From NCBI GenBank assembly GCA_002418465.1, contig DIEE01000197.1:5363-33618 (forward strand): DNA of 28,256 nt, read 5' to 3'. Source of the stretch: Pseudomonas sp. UBA5782. GTDB lineage: Bacteria; Pseudomonadota; Gammaproteobacteria; Pseudomonadales; Pseudomonadaceae. Numbering within the stretch: position 1 is the first letter of the stretch; each line of letters opens with the position of its first letter. The position numbers and the translations under genes are program-made. Positions 15,567 through 23,500 of this stretch are shown one piece after another. The notes below the pieces were generated by a model that worked only from the letters and a program-made list of their open reading frames with translations, ran no database searches and was not told the origin of the DNA.

Positions 15567-16036
15567 AGCGGCAGCAACAGCGCCACCGCGTGTACGGCGA
15601 TGCCTTCTTCGCGGCCGACGAAGCCGAGCTTCTCGGTGGTGGTGGCCTTGACGTTGACCTGATCCAGCGCGACCCGCAGGTCTTCGGCGATCAGCGCGCG
15701 CATCGCCTCGATGTGTGGCGCCATCTTCGGCGCCTGGGCCTCGATGGTGGCGTCGACGTTGCCGACCTTCCAGCCCTTGTCGGCGATCAGTTGCAGCACG
15801 TGGCGCAGCAGCGCGCGGCTGTCGGCGCCCTTGAACTGCGGATCGGTATCCGGGAAATGCCTGCCGATGTCGCCCAGCGCCGCCGCGCCGAGCAGCGCGT
15901 CGCTCAATGCGTGCAGCAGCACGTCGCCGTCGGAGTGGGCGATCAGGCCGAACTTGTGGGGAATGCGCACGCCGCCGAGGGTGATGAAATCGCCATCGCC
16001 GAAACGATGAACATCGTAACCGTGACCGATACGCAT
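15563..16036 (-). CDS. ispF: 2-C-methyl-D-erythritol 2,4-cyclodiphosphate synthase
   Basis: IspF forms the cyclic diphosphate intermediate in the MEP pathway of isoprenoid precursors. The 157-residue protein begins MRIGHGYDVHRFG; Asp8, His10 and His42 are the expected metal ligands, with AHSDGDVLLHALSDALLGA at 33-51 and the late KATTTEKLGFVGREEGIA block. Length and sequence are typical. It heads the overlapping minus-strand chain to truD, surE and pcm. In many bacteria ispD and ispF are adjacent; here ispD lies about 7.5 kb to the right, as is usual in Pseudomonas but further apart than expected because of the inserted iron-uptake genes. Confidence 0.98.
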   Translation of the reverse strand: MRIGHGYDVHRFGDGDFITLGGVRIPHKFGLIAHSDGDVLLHALSDALLGAAALGDIGRHFPDTDPQFKGADSRALLRHVLQLIADKGWKVGNVDATIEAQAPKMAPHIEAMRALIAEDLRVALDQVNVKATTTEKLGFVGREEGIAVHAVALLLPL

Positions 16037-16125
16037 GAGCCGCTACCCTCGAAAAGCCCGGATTCTAACCGAAAGCAGTCAGTCGGTCCTGCCGCCCAGG
16101 CTTGCTCCACACCTCCTTTGATTCA

Positions 16126-16144
16126 TAAAATGATAATTCCTCCC
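16126..16144 (+). promoter_or_regulatory. Possible Fur box before the FecI-type sigma gene
   Basis: TAAAATGATAATTCCTCCC matches about 12 of 19 positions of the Fur consensus, including the unbroken core ATGATAAT. It ends 11 bases before the sigma gene start. Genes of this kind are usually repressed by Fur with iron, which supports the reading, but the right half of the box is poor. Confidence 0.55.
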
Positions 16145-16155
16145 ATTTGAGACTC

Positions 16156-16695
16156 ATGCTCAGCATGTCCAGTCATCCGCCAGCGCTGCAGGAGCAGGTC
16201 AGCAGGATCTACCAGGATCACCATCGCTGGCTGATCGGGTGGCTTCGCCCACGCGTCGACTGCCGGGACCTGGCTGCAGATCTGGTCCAGGATGTCTTCG
16301 TTCGGGTACTGAGTGCGGACAACGCGGCTGGCAAGCTACACGACGTACGCGAGCCAAGAGGCTATCTGGCGACCATCGCCCGCCGCCTGATGATCGACCA
16401 CTTCCGCCGTGCAAGGCTGGAGCGGGCGTGGCTGCAAGCGCTGGCCGAACAACCGGAGGCCGAGGACATCTGCCCCGAAACCCGGGCCATCCTCCTGGAA
16501 ACCCTGTGCGAGCTGGACGCTATGCTCGTCGGGCTCGGCCCCAAGGTACGCCGGGCCTTCATCCTGTCGCAGCTGGAAGGCATACCCTACAAGGCCATTG
16601 CCGAAGAGCTCGACGTGTCGCTCATCACCGTCAACCGCTACGTCGCCAAGGCCCTGCACCATTGCATGCTGTACAACCTGCAGGGCGGGATGTGA
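16156..16695 (+). CDS. FecI-type ECF sigma factor (iron starvation)
   Basis: This 179-residue extracytoplasmic-function sigma factor has region 2 (AADLVQDVFVRVLSAD to GYLATIARRLMIDHFRRARLE) and region 4 (AFILSQLEGIPYKAIAEELD then VSLITVNRYVAKALHHC), the hallmark of the FecI subgroup. It should transcribe the receptor gene downstream when released or activated by its FecR partner. Its TGA overlaps the GTG start of the fecR-like gene. The start is uncertain: ATG 16156 is used; TTG 16147 and ATG 16165 are alternatives, and no strong ribosome site helps to decide. A possible Fur box lies immediately upstream. Confidence 0.9.
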   Translation: MLSMSSHPPALQEQVSRIYQDHHRWLIGWLRPRVDCRDLAADLVQDVFVRVLSADNAAGKLHDVREPRGYLATIARRLMIDHFRRARLERAWLQALAEQPEAEDICPETRAILLETLCELDAMLVGLGPKVRRAFILSQLEGIPYKAIAEELDVSLITVNRYVAKALHHCMLYNLQGGM

Positions 16696-17651
16696 GCGCC
16701 GCGCTCGACGACCGCCAGCAGGCGGCATTGGAACAGGCCGCACATTGGTATGCCCGTTTGCACAGTGGCGCGGCGGGTTCGGAGGATCGACACGCCTGGC
16801 AGGCCTGGCGCAAGGCGGAGCCGCTGAACGACTGGGCCTGGCAGCAGGCGGAGAGTCTGCAGCGGCGCCTGCAGGAAATGCCCGCACGCCTGAGCGGGCG
16901 CACCCTGGACCTGGCCGGCCAGGCCCACGGCAAGGACCGCCGCAATGTACTCAAGGGAATGGTTCTGCTGCTGGGCGGCGGTGCAATGGGCTGGACCGGT
17001 TACCAGCAGGTCCAGCGCCAACACTGGCTGGCAGACTTCCGCAGCACGGTTGGCCGGCGGCTGGCGCTGACCCTGGCCGACGGCAGCCAGGTGCAGCTCA
17101 ACACGGACAGCGCGGTCGACGTGCGGTACGAGCCGGGCCAGCGCCTGCTCGTGCTGCGCCAGGGTCAGATCATGGTCAGCACTGCTCCGGGCGGAGCCGA
17201 TCGGCCGTTCATCTTGCGTACCCCGCACGGCACGATCCGCGCACTGGACGCACGCTTCTCGGTGTACCTGAGCGAACAGCAGACCCGGGTTTCCGTCTAC
17301 GAGCATCAGGCCACGGTCACTCCGTTGAGAGGCCAGCCGCATCTGCTAGGCGATGGCCAACAGGGCCTGCTGAACACCACCACCTGCACCACCGGCGCTC
17401 TGGATAGCAGCCTGGACGCCTGGACCCGGGGGTTACTGATAGCCAATGATCGCCGCCTGGCGGACCTGCTTGCCGAAATCGGGCGCTATCGGGTGGGCTG
17501 GTTGCGCTGCGATCCCGCCATCGCCGACCTGCGCATCAGCGGCACATTCCGCCTGGACAACACCGATCAGGTACTCCGCGCCATCGCCAGCGCGCTCCCC
17601 GTGCACATCGAGACGCGCACTCCCTACTGGGTCACGCTGCGTCCCGCTTAG
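16692..17651 (+). CDS. FecR-type anti-sigma/sigma regulator
   Basis: This 319-residue inner-membrane regulator relays the receptor's signal to the sigma factor. It has a cytoplasmic N-terminal DUF4880 part (AAHWYARLHSG with regularly spaced tryptophans), one membrane segment at about 90-110 (VLKGMVLLLGGGAMGWTGYQ), a periplasmic FecR domain (LADGSQVQLNTDSAVDVRYE and PHGTIRALDARFSVYLSE) and a C-terminal STN-like part (ISGTFRLDNTDQVLRAIASA). The start is GTG 16692, overlapping the sigma gene stop (ATGTGA), so the two are translationally coupled. The frame is open further upstream, but only as a shadow of the sigma gene. Confidence 0.92.
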   Translation: MSAALDDRQQAALEQAAHWYARLHSGAAGSEDRHAWQAWRKAEPLNDWAWQQAESLQRRLQEMPARLSGRTLDLAGQAHGKDRRNVLKGMVLLLGGGAMGWTGYQQVQRQHWLADFRSTVGRRLALTLADGSQVQLNTDSAVDVRYEPGQRLLVLRQGQIMVSTAPGGADRPFILRTPHGTIRALDARFSVYLSEQQTRVSVYEHQATVTPLRGQPHLLGDGQQGLLNTTTCTTGALDSSLDAWTRGLLIANDRRLADLLAEIGRYRVGWLRCDPAIADLRISGTFRLDNTDQVLRAIASALPVHIETRTPYWVTLRPA

Positions 17652-17704
17652 CGACGAGCCTGTCGCCACCCACCGTCGGTAGTGTCTGCCAGTAAATTTT
17701 CGCC

Positions 17705-17730
17705 GAAATGATATTTCTTCTCGTCCTCGT
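17705..17730 (+). promoter_or_regulatory. Possible FecI-type promoter of the receptor gene
   Basis: GAAAT (17705-17709), 17 bases, then TCGT (17727-17730) resembles promoters of FecI-like sigma factors (GGAAAT-N17-TC type). The GAAAT is also the left half of a 13-base palindrome GAAATGATATTTC (17705-17717). It lies 59-84 bases before the receptor start. The match is short and remains tentative. Confidence 0.4.
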
Positions 17731-17788
17731 TCGACTTATGGAGAACGGCCTCTCGCCGCTACTCTGCCAACTCCAAAGAGAACGCGAT

Positions 17789-20197
17789 ATGAAGTTCGCC
17801 CGCAGTACCCTGACCATTCCCAACACACCGCTGAGCAATGGGATTCGCCGCGCCTTGCTCTGCTCCGCGCTGCTGTCGCCCATCACCGTACCGCCCCATG
17901 CGCATGCCGAAGCCGGCAGCGTTCGCGAATACCACCTGCAGCAGGATGACCTGGGCCGCACACTGACCCGCTTCGCTGCCGAGTCCGGCATGGTGCTGTC
18001 ATTCGACTCGGCCCTGACGGAGGGAAAAACCAGCCAGGGATTGAATGGGCGCTTCGGCGCCGAAGAAGGCTTGCGCCAACTACTGGCCGGCAGTGGCCTG
18101 CAGGTGTTGCGCGAGGAAGAAGGCCGCTACACCCTGGTACCGACCACGCCGCAGACCGGTGCGCTCGAACTGGGCACGATCAGCATCACCAGCAACCCGC
18201 TCGGCACCGTCACCGAAGGCAGCGGCTCCTATGCGCCGGGAACCAACGCCACCGCTACGCGTCTGGTGCTCACACCGAGGGAAACGCCACAGTCGATCAG
18301 CGTCATCACGCGCCAGCACATGGACGACTTCGGTCTCACCTCCATCGACGACGTGATGACCCACACCCCGGGTGTCTCACTCACCACCTATGACAGCGAG
18401 CGTACCGAATACAACGTGCGTGGCTTCGCGGTGAACAACTTCCAGTACGACGGTATTCCCGTCACCCGCGTCGCCACCTACTCGGCCGGCCAGACCCTGA
18501 GCGACATGGCCATCTATGACCGCATCGAGATACTCAAGGGCTCCACCGGGCTGCTCACCGGAACCGGCACGCCAGGTGCCAGCTTCAACCTGATACGCAA
18601 GAAGCCCACTGCCGAATTCCAGGGCCATGTCAGCGCCGGCCTGGGCTCCTGGGATAACTACCGTACCGAACTGGATGTCGGCGGACCACTCAACGACGCC
18701 GGTAACGTGCGAGGTCGCGCCGTAGCCGCCTACCAGGACCAGCACTCCTTCCGCGACCACTACGAGAAGCAGACCTCGGCCTACTACGGCGTGCTCGAAT
18801 TCGACCTGACGCCCGACACGCTGCTGACAATCGGTGCGGATTATCAGGACAACAAGCCGGAAGGCTCCAGCTGGGGCGGCAATCCGATCTATGACAGCAA
18901 CGGCGATTTCAACAAGCGCTCCCGCTCATTCAACAACGGCGCCCAGTGGAGCAGTTGGGAGCAGTACACGCGAACGGTGTTCGCCACCCTGGAGCAGCAT
19001 TTCGATAACGGCTGGCTGGCCAAACTGCACCTGAACCACCAGATCAGCGGTTACGACGCCCCCCTCGGCGCTGCGGCAGCCGGCAATCCCAACCCTGCGA
19101 CCGGTACGGGCACGCGCATGTGGCTGGCGCGTTATGACGGAGAGACCCAGGGCAACGCCGCCGACTTCTATGTCACCGGCCCCTTCGAGCTGTTCGGGCG
19201 GGAGCATGAACTGGTCGTCGGTGGGAGCGTGTCTCGCAAGCACTGGGAGAGCGACTCCTACAACGCGCCAACGGTCAGTACCACGATCCCCGACTATTAC
19301 GACTGGAACGGGGATATTGCAGAGCCTGACTGGAACCACAGTCGCAGCTTCGATGAGCTCACCCGCGAGCGTGGCGCCTATGCAACCGGACGCTTCAGCC
19401 TCACGGACGACCTCAAGCTGATCCTCGGTGCACGCACCTCCGACTATCACGGTGAGACCGTGACCAAGACCGGCGTCGCCACGCCCTACATGGGCCTGGT
19501 CTACGACCTGAACCAATACTTCTCGCTCTACGGCAGTTACACCAGCATCTTCAGCCCACAGACGCTGAAGGACGAACAGGGCAAGGCCCTGGACCCTCTG
19601 GAAGGCGACAGCTATGAAACCGGCATCAAGGGCGAGTTCTTCGAGGGACGCCTGACCAGCAACCTGGCCTGGTTCGAAATCCAGCAGGACAACTACGCCA
19701 TCGCTACCGGCAATCGGGCGCCGGACGGCACCAATGCCTATCGTGCAGCACAAGGCGTGGTCGTCCGGGGATATGAACTGGAACTCGCTGGCGAGCTGGC
19801 CCCGGGCTGGCATCTGCAGGGTGGCTATTCCCACCGCACCGCCAGGCGCGACGGCGTCGACGTCAATACCATCGCTCCGGAAAGTCAGTTCAGCATCTTC
19901 AGCAGCTACACACTGCCCGGCCGCTACAACAAGTTCACCCTGGGCGGCGGCGCGCGTTGGCAGGACAAGACCTGGGCAACGCTCACCCGCCCCACCGTGG
20001 GCAGCGACGAATTCACCCAGGAATCATTCTGGCTGGTGGACCTGATGGCCCGCTACCAGGTGACCGAGAGCCTCTCCACCACGCTCAATATCAACAACGT
20101 GCTGGACAAGAAGTACCTCACCATCATGGACTTCTACAGCGTGTACTCCTGGGGTGAGCCACGTAACGTGGCGGCCAGCGTGCGCTGGGACTTCTGA
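17789..20197 (+). CDS. TonB-dependent ferric-siderophore transducer/receptor
   Basis: This is an 802-residue outer-membrane receptor of the signalling type. It has a signal peptide (about 1-40, ending PPHAHA), an N-terminal STN signalling domain (about 48-118: LQQDDLGRTLTRFAAESGMV and following), a plug (about 160-275, with TPRETPQSISVITRQHMDDF and the VRG motif) and a 22-strand barrel ending in the aromatic RWDF. The STN domain shows it signals through the FecR-like protein upstream. The C-terminal segment resembles pyoverdine/hydroxamate-type receptors such as FpvA, but the ligand cannot be told from sequence, and no siderophore synthesis genes are nearby. I start at ATG 17789, where the signal peptide begins; the frame is open to 17708. 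Confidence 0.93.
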   Translation: MKFARSTLTIPNTPLSNGIRRALLCSALLSPITVPPHAHAEAGSVREYHLQQDDLGRTLTRFAAESGMVLSFDSALTEGKTSQGLNGRFGAEEGLRQLLAGSGLQVLREEEGRYTLVPTTPQTGALELGTISITSNPLGTVTEGSGSYAPGTNATATRLVLTPRETPQSISVITRQHMDDFGLTSIDDVMTHTPGVSLTTYDSERTEYNVRGFAVNNFQYDGIPVTRVATYSAGQTLSDMAIYDRIEILKGSTGLLTGTGTPGASFNLIRKKPTAEFQGHVSAGLGSWDNYRTELDVGGPLNDAGNVRGRAVAAYQDQHSFRDHYEKQTSAYYGVLEFDLTPDTLLTIGADYQDNKPEGSSWGGNPIYDSNGDFNKRSRSFNNGAQWSSWEQYTRTVFATLEQHFDNGWLAKLHLNHQISGYDAPLGAAAAGNPNPATGTGTRMWLARYDGETQGNAADFYVTGPFELFGREHELVVGGSVSRKHWESDSYNAPTVSTTIPDYYDWNGDIAEPDWNHSRSFDELTRERGAYATGRFSLTDDLKLILGARTSDYHGETVTKTGVATPYMGLVYDLNQYFSLYGSYTSIFSPQTLKDEQGKALDPLEGDSYETGIKGEFFEGRLTSNLAWFEIQQDNYAIATGNRAPDGTNAYRAAQGVVVRGYELELAGELAPGWHLQGGYSHRTARRDGVDVNTIAPESQFSIFSSYTLPGRYNKFTLGGGARWQDKTWATLTRPTVGSDEFTQESFWLVDLMARYQVTESLSTTLNINNVLDKKYLTIMDFYSVYSWGEPRNVAASVRWDF

Positions 20198-20213
20198 TCG
20201 CCCCCAATCAAGC

Positions 20214-20251
20214 AGAAGGGCGCCGAAGGGAGCCCTTCTTCGTTGGCGCCC
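20214..20251. terminator. Hairpin between the convergent receptor and fghA genes
   Basis: Nested stems are present: outer GGGCGCC (20218-20224) with GGCGCCC (20245-20251), inner GAAGGG (20225-20230) with CCCTTC (20233-20238); alternatively AGAAGGGC (20214-20221) pairs with GCCCTTCT (20232-20239). It fills most of the 58-base gap between two converging genes, so a shared terminator is likely, but there is no good T run on either side. Confidence 0.5.
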
Positions 20252-20255
20252 CCTC

Positions 20256-21098
20256 TCAGCTCAACGCCTGAGCGTGGTGGCGCAGGTGGTCGTCGATGAA
20301 GCTGGCGATGAAGTAGTAGCTGTGGTCGTAACCCGGCTGCAGGCGCAGTTGCAACGGATGCGCTGCCGCCGTGGCCGCCGCCTGCAGGGCTTCCGGCTTG
20401 AGCTGGTTGACCAGGAAATCGTCGCGATCGCCCTGATCGATGAGGATCGGCAGCTTCTGCGTGGCGTCGGCGATCAGCAGGCTGGCATCCCACTCGCGCC
20501 AGCGCGAACGGTCCTCGCCCAGGTAGTGGGAGAAGGCCTTTTCGCCCCACGGGCAGTTCATCGGATTGGCGATCGGCGCGAAGGCCGACAGCGACTGGTA
20601 GCGGCCGGGATTCTTCAGCGCGCAGACCAGCGCGCCGTGCCCGCCCATGGAGTGCCCGGCGATGCCGCGCTTGTCGGAGACAGGGAAACTGGCCTCGATC
20701 AGCGCCGGCAATTCGTCGACCACGTAGTCGTACATCCGGTAGTGCTTCGCCCAGGGCTGCTGGGTGGCGTTGAGGTAGAACCCGGCGCCGAGACCGAAGT
20801 CGTAGGCGCCATTGGCGTCGTCGGGCACGCCTTCGCCGCGCGGGCTGGTGTCCGGGGCGACGATGATCAGCCCGAGTTCGGCCGCCAGCCGGTGTGCGCC
20901 GGCCTTCTGCATGAAGTTCTCGTCGGTGCAGGTCAGCCCCGAGAGCCAGTAGAGCACGGGCAGCTTGGCGCCCTGCTCGGCCTGCGGCGGCAGGTAGACG
21001 GCGAACACCATGTCGCAGTCCAGCGCGGTCGAACGGTGCCGGTAGCGCTTGTGCCAGCCACCGAAACTCTTGGTGCTTGAAACGATTTCGAGGGTCAT
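20256..21098 (-). CDS. fghA: S-formylglutathione hydrolase
   Basis: This cytoplasmic esterase hydrolyses S-formylglutathione to formate and glutathione, the last step of glutathione-dependent formaldehyde removal. The 280-residue alpha/beta-hydrolase has the nucleophile Ser150 in GHSMGGHG, Asp in DQGDRDDF (about 226) and His259 in GYDHSYYF, with LSGLTCTDENFMQKAG near 53-66 typical of the FGH/esterase D family. ATG 21098 has GGAG five bases ahead; a TTG at 21101 is less likely. adhC lies upstream on the same strand, separated by 99 bases that hold a large perfect inverted repeat. Confidence 0.96.
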   Translation of the reverse strand: MTLEIVSSTKSFGGWHKRYRHRSTALDCDMVFAVYLPPQAEQGAKLPVLYWLSGLTCTDENFMQKAGAHRLAAELGLIIVAPDTSPRGEGVPDDANGAYDFGLGAGFYLNATQQPWAKHYRMYDYVVDELPALIEASFPVSDKRGIAGHSMGGHGALVCALKNPGRYQSLSAFAPIANPMNCPWGEKAFSHYLGEDRSRWREWDASLLIADATQKLPILIDQGDRDDFLVNQLKPEALQAAATAAAHPLQLRLQPGYDHSYYFIASFIDDHLRHHAQALS

Positions 21099-21108
21099 CA
21101 ACGCTCCG

Positions 21109-21158
21109 TAGGGTGCGCCGTGCGCACCAGTGGGTTGCGGTGCGCACGGCGCACCCTA
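21109..21158. repeat. Perfect 20-bp inverted repeat between adhC and fghA
   Basis: Arms at 21109-21128 and 21139-21158 are exact inverted copies (outer end TAGGGTGCGCC, inner end GTGCGCACC) around a ten-base spacer AGTGGGTTGC. Each arm also contains a short internal palindrome GGTGCGCACC/GTGCGCAC. It is of the dispersed repeat type seen at 1243 and 23405, sharing the GTAGGG head but with a different body. In the adhC-fghA message it would form a very stable hairpin only about 10 bases before the fghA start. Confidence 0.85.
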
Positions 21159-21197
21159 GGAGACTCGCACGACAAATTTGTGCCGTGCGACCTCACC

Positions 21198-22310
21198 TCA
21201 ATAATGGATGACGGTGCGGATGCTCTTGCCTTCGTGCATCAGGTCGAAGGCCTCGTTGATCCGCTCCAGGCCCATGGTGTGGGTGATGAAGGTGTCCAGT
21301 GGGATCTCGCCGCTCTGCGCCTTCTCCACGTAGCTCGGCAGCTCGGTGCGGCCCTTCACGCCGCCGAACGCCGAACCGCGCCAGACGCGGCCGGTGACCA
21401 GCTGGAACGGACGGGTGCTGATTTCGGCACCGGCCGGCGCCACGCCGATGATGGTCGACTCGCCCCAGCCCTTGTGGCAGCACTCCAGCGCCGCGCGCAT
21501 CAGTTGCACGTTGCCGATGCACTCGAAGCTGTAGTCCACGCCGCCGTCGGTCATCTCGACGATGACTTCCTGGATCGGCTTGTCGTGGTCCTTCGGGTTG
21601 ACGAAGTCGGTGATTCCCAGCTCGCGCGCCACGGCTTCCTTGGACGGATTGATGTCGATGCCGATGATCCGCGAGGCCTTGGCCATCTTCGCGCCGATGA
21701 TAGCCGCCAGGCCGATGCCACCGAGGCCGAAGATCGCCACCGTGGCGCCCTCTTCCACCTTCGCGGTGTTGAGCACGGCGCCGATACCGGTGGTCACGCC
21801 GCAACCGAGCAGGCAGACCTTCTCCAGCGGCGCTTCCTTGGGGATCACCGCCAGCGAGACTTCCGGCAGCACGGTGTATTCGGAGAAGGTCGAGCAGCCC
21901 ATGTAGTGGTAGATCGGCTCGCCGTTGTAGGAGAAACGCGAGGTGCCGTCGGGCATCAGGCCCTTGCCCTGGTTGGCGCGCACCGAGCTGCACAGGTTGG
22001 TCTTGCCTGATTTGCAGAATTTGCACTCGCGGCATTCGGCGGTGTACAGCGGGATCACGTGGTCGCCGACCTTCACCGAGGTCACGCCCTCGCCGATGGC
22101 TTCGACGATGCCGCCGCCTTCATGGCCGAGGATCGCCGGGAACACGCCCTCGGAATCCGCACCGGACAGGGTATAGGCGTCGGTGTGGCAGACGCCGGTG
22201 GCGACGATGCGCACCAGCACTTCGCCGGCCTTCGGCGGCGCGACGTCCACTTCGACGATCTGCAGGGGTTCGTTCGGCGCGAAGGCCACGGCGGCGCGGG
22301 ATTTGATCAT
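21198..22310 (-). CDS. adhC: S-(hydroxymethyl)glutathione dehydrogenase / class III alcohol dehydrogenase
   Basis: Also known as frmA. This zinc enzyme oxidises S-hydroxymethylglutathione (formed from formaldehyde and glutathione) to S-formylglutathione with NAD. The 370-residue protein has the catalytic zinc ligands Cys41 and His63-Glu64 (GHEGGG), the structural zinc cysteines 93, 96, 99 and 107 (CRECKFCKSGKTNLC), and the NAD-binding GLGGIGLA. The start is ATG 22310, where similarity begins (MIKSRAAVAFAPNEP); the open frame extends to 22427 without family similarity. fghA follows on the same strand. The divergent LysR gene is the probable regulator. Confidence 0.98.
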   Translation of the reverse strand: MIKSRAAVAFAPNEPLQIVEVDVAPPKAGEVLVRIVATGVCHTDAYTLSGADSEGVFPAILGHEGGGIVEAIGEGVTSVKVGDHVIPLYTAECRECKFCKSGKTNLCSSVRANQGKGLMPDGTSRFSYNGEPIYHYMGCSTFSEYTVLPEVSLAVIPKEAPLEKVCLLGCGVTTGIGAVLNTAKVEEGATVAIFGLGGIGLAAIIGAKMAKASRIIGIDINPSKEAVARELGITDFVNPKDHDKPIQEVIVEMTDGGVDYSFECIGNVQLMRAALECCHKGWGESTIIGVAPAGAEISTRPFQLVTGRVWRGSAFGGVKGRTELPSYVEKAQSGEIPLDTFITHTMGLERINEAFDLMHEGKSIRTVIHY

Positions 22311-22415
22311 GACGAAGAATCTCTCGGGTTGTGCGGAAAGCACAGAGTGTAATTCACACGCAGGAAGGGATAATGGATGATCCAAGGAAACTTTATTGCT
22401 ATGCAGGGATAATCG
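22311..22415. promoter_or_regulatory. Divergent adhC/gfnR control region
   Basis: This 105-base gap between divergent genes should hold both promoters and the LysR operator. Visible candidates are the imperfect palindrome GTGTAATTCACAC (22347-22359), a direct repeat AGGGATAAT at 22366-22374 and 22405-22413 (39 bases apart, about four turns) and GGATGATCC at 22375-22383. Which of these the regulator binds is not known. Confidence 0.5.
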
Positions 22416-23321
22416 ATGAGCGTGCATCGCTGGGAAGGCCTGGACGAGTTCGTCGCCGTCGCCGAATGCGGCAACTTTTTGCGCGCCGCCGAACGGCTGC
22501 GGGTGTCCTCATCCCATATCAGTCGCCAGGTCGCCCGGCTGGAAGAGCGCCTGCAGGCGCGCCTGCTCTACCGCACCACGCGCAAGGTCTCGCTGACCGA
22601 GGCCGGGCAGACCTTCTTCGCCCGCTGCCAGCGGCTGATCGAGGAACGCGACGCCGCCTTCCTCGCCATCGGCGATCTGCAGGGCGCGCCCACCGGGCTT
22701 TTGCGCATGACCGCGGCGGTGGCCTACGGCGAACGCTTTATCGTGCCGGTGGTCAACGAGTTCATGGCGCGCCATCCGCAGCTGCGGGTGGAAATCGAGC
22801 TGTCCAACCGCACGCTGGATCTGGTGCAGGAAGGCTTCGACCTGGCGATTCGCCTCGGCCGGCTGAGCGAGTCGCGGCTGGTCGCCACCCGCATCGCACC
22901 ACGCGCCATGTACCTCTGCGCCGCGCCCGCCTACCTGGAGCGCTACGGCCGCCCGCACACGCTGTCAGAACTGGCCGGACACAACTGCCTGATCGGCACG
23001 GGCGACACCTGGATGCTGCAGGAAGGCGGCCGCGAGCATCCGTTCAGGCCCAGCGGCAACTGGCGCTGCAACAGCGGCCAGGCCGTGCTCGACGCCGCAC
23101 TGCGCGGCTTCGGCCTGTGCCAGTTGCCGGACTACTACGTGCTGGAGCCGCTGCGCCGTGGCGAACTGGTCAACCTGCTGGAACACAACCAGCCACCGAA
23201 CACCGCGGTGTGGGCGGTCTATCCGCAACGACGCTTTCTTTCGCCGAAGGTCGGGCAGTTGGTCCAGGCATTGAAGACAGGGCTGGCGCAAAGGCCGGAG
23301 TACCAGGCGTTGCCGGGTTGA
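22416..23321 (+). CDS. gfnR: LysR-family regulator of formaldehyde detoxification (GfnR-like)
   Basis: This 301-residue regulator has an N-terminal winged helix-turn-helix (about 8-65: AECGNFLRAAERLRVSSSHI then SRQVARLEERL) and a C-terminal effector domain of periplasmic-binding-protein fold (GLLRMTAAVAYGERFIVPVV, DLAIRLGRL). It is divergent from adhC-fghA, the same placement as PA3630/GfnR of P. aeruginosa, which activates these genes in response to formaldehyde. The assignment rests on family plus position. The start ATG 22416 has GGGAT ahead of it, a weak ribosome site. Confidence 0.88.
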   Translation: MSVHRWEGLDEFVAVAECGNFLRAAERLRVSSSHISRQVARLEERLQARLLYRTTRKVSLTEAGQTFFARCQRLIEERDAAFLAIGDLQGAPTGLLRMTAAVAYGERFIVPVVNEFMARHPQLRVEIELSNRTLDLVQEGFDLAIRLGRLSESRLVATRIAPRAMYLCAAPAYLERYGRPHTLSELAGHNCLIGTGDTWMLQEGGREHPFRPSGNWRCNSGQAVLDAALRGFGLCQLPDYYVLEPLRRGELVNLLEHNQPPNTAVWAVYPQRRFLSPKVGQLVQALKTGLAQRPEYQALPG

Positions 23322-23338
23322 GGGTTGCGCGGATTCCT

Positions 23339-23356
23339 GGTGGGCTGAAGCCCACC
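23339..23356. repeat. Short perfect palindrome GGTGGGCT/AGCCCACC
   Basis: Eight-base arms around GA form a hairpin 17 bases after the gfnR stop. It may act as a transcript end or stabiliser, but has no T run. It is of a type frequently dispersed in Pseudomonas intergenic regions. Confidence 0.6.
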
Positions 23357-23404
23357 CATAAAACCTGAACCCGAAAGGGTTGATCTCGACGCATCTCATG
23401 TGGC

Positions 23405-23457
23405 GGCGAACTCGTTCGCCAACCGAGGCCAGGCCAGGCGAGCAAGTTCGCCCCTAC
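23405..23457. repeat. Second copy of the GTAGGGGCGAAC REP-like repeat
   Basis: GGCGAACTCGTTCGCC (23405-23420) and, inverted, an arm at 23437-23457 ending TTCGCCCCTAC repeat the design at 1243-1302. The left arm lacks the GTAGG head and the right arm has changes near its centre, so this copy is more decayed. The rest of the 233-base gap between gfnR and ispD has no supported gene. Confidence 0.7.
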
Positions 23458-23500
23458 GGAAAGCGCTTATAGAGGGCCGGGCGGCGATTCGTTTTCAGTT

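Noticed and set aside
16239..16691. A 470-residue fused form of the FecR-like protein
   Set aside because: The extra 151 residues are the alternative frame of the sigma gene. FecR similarity begins at GTG 16692, which overlaps the sigma stop.
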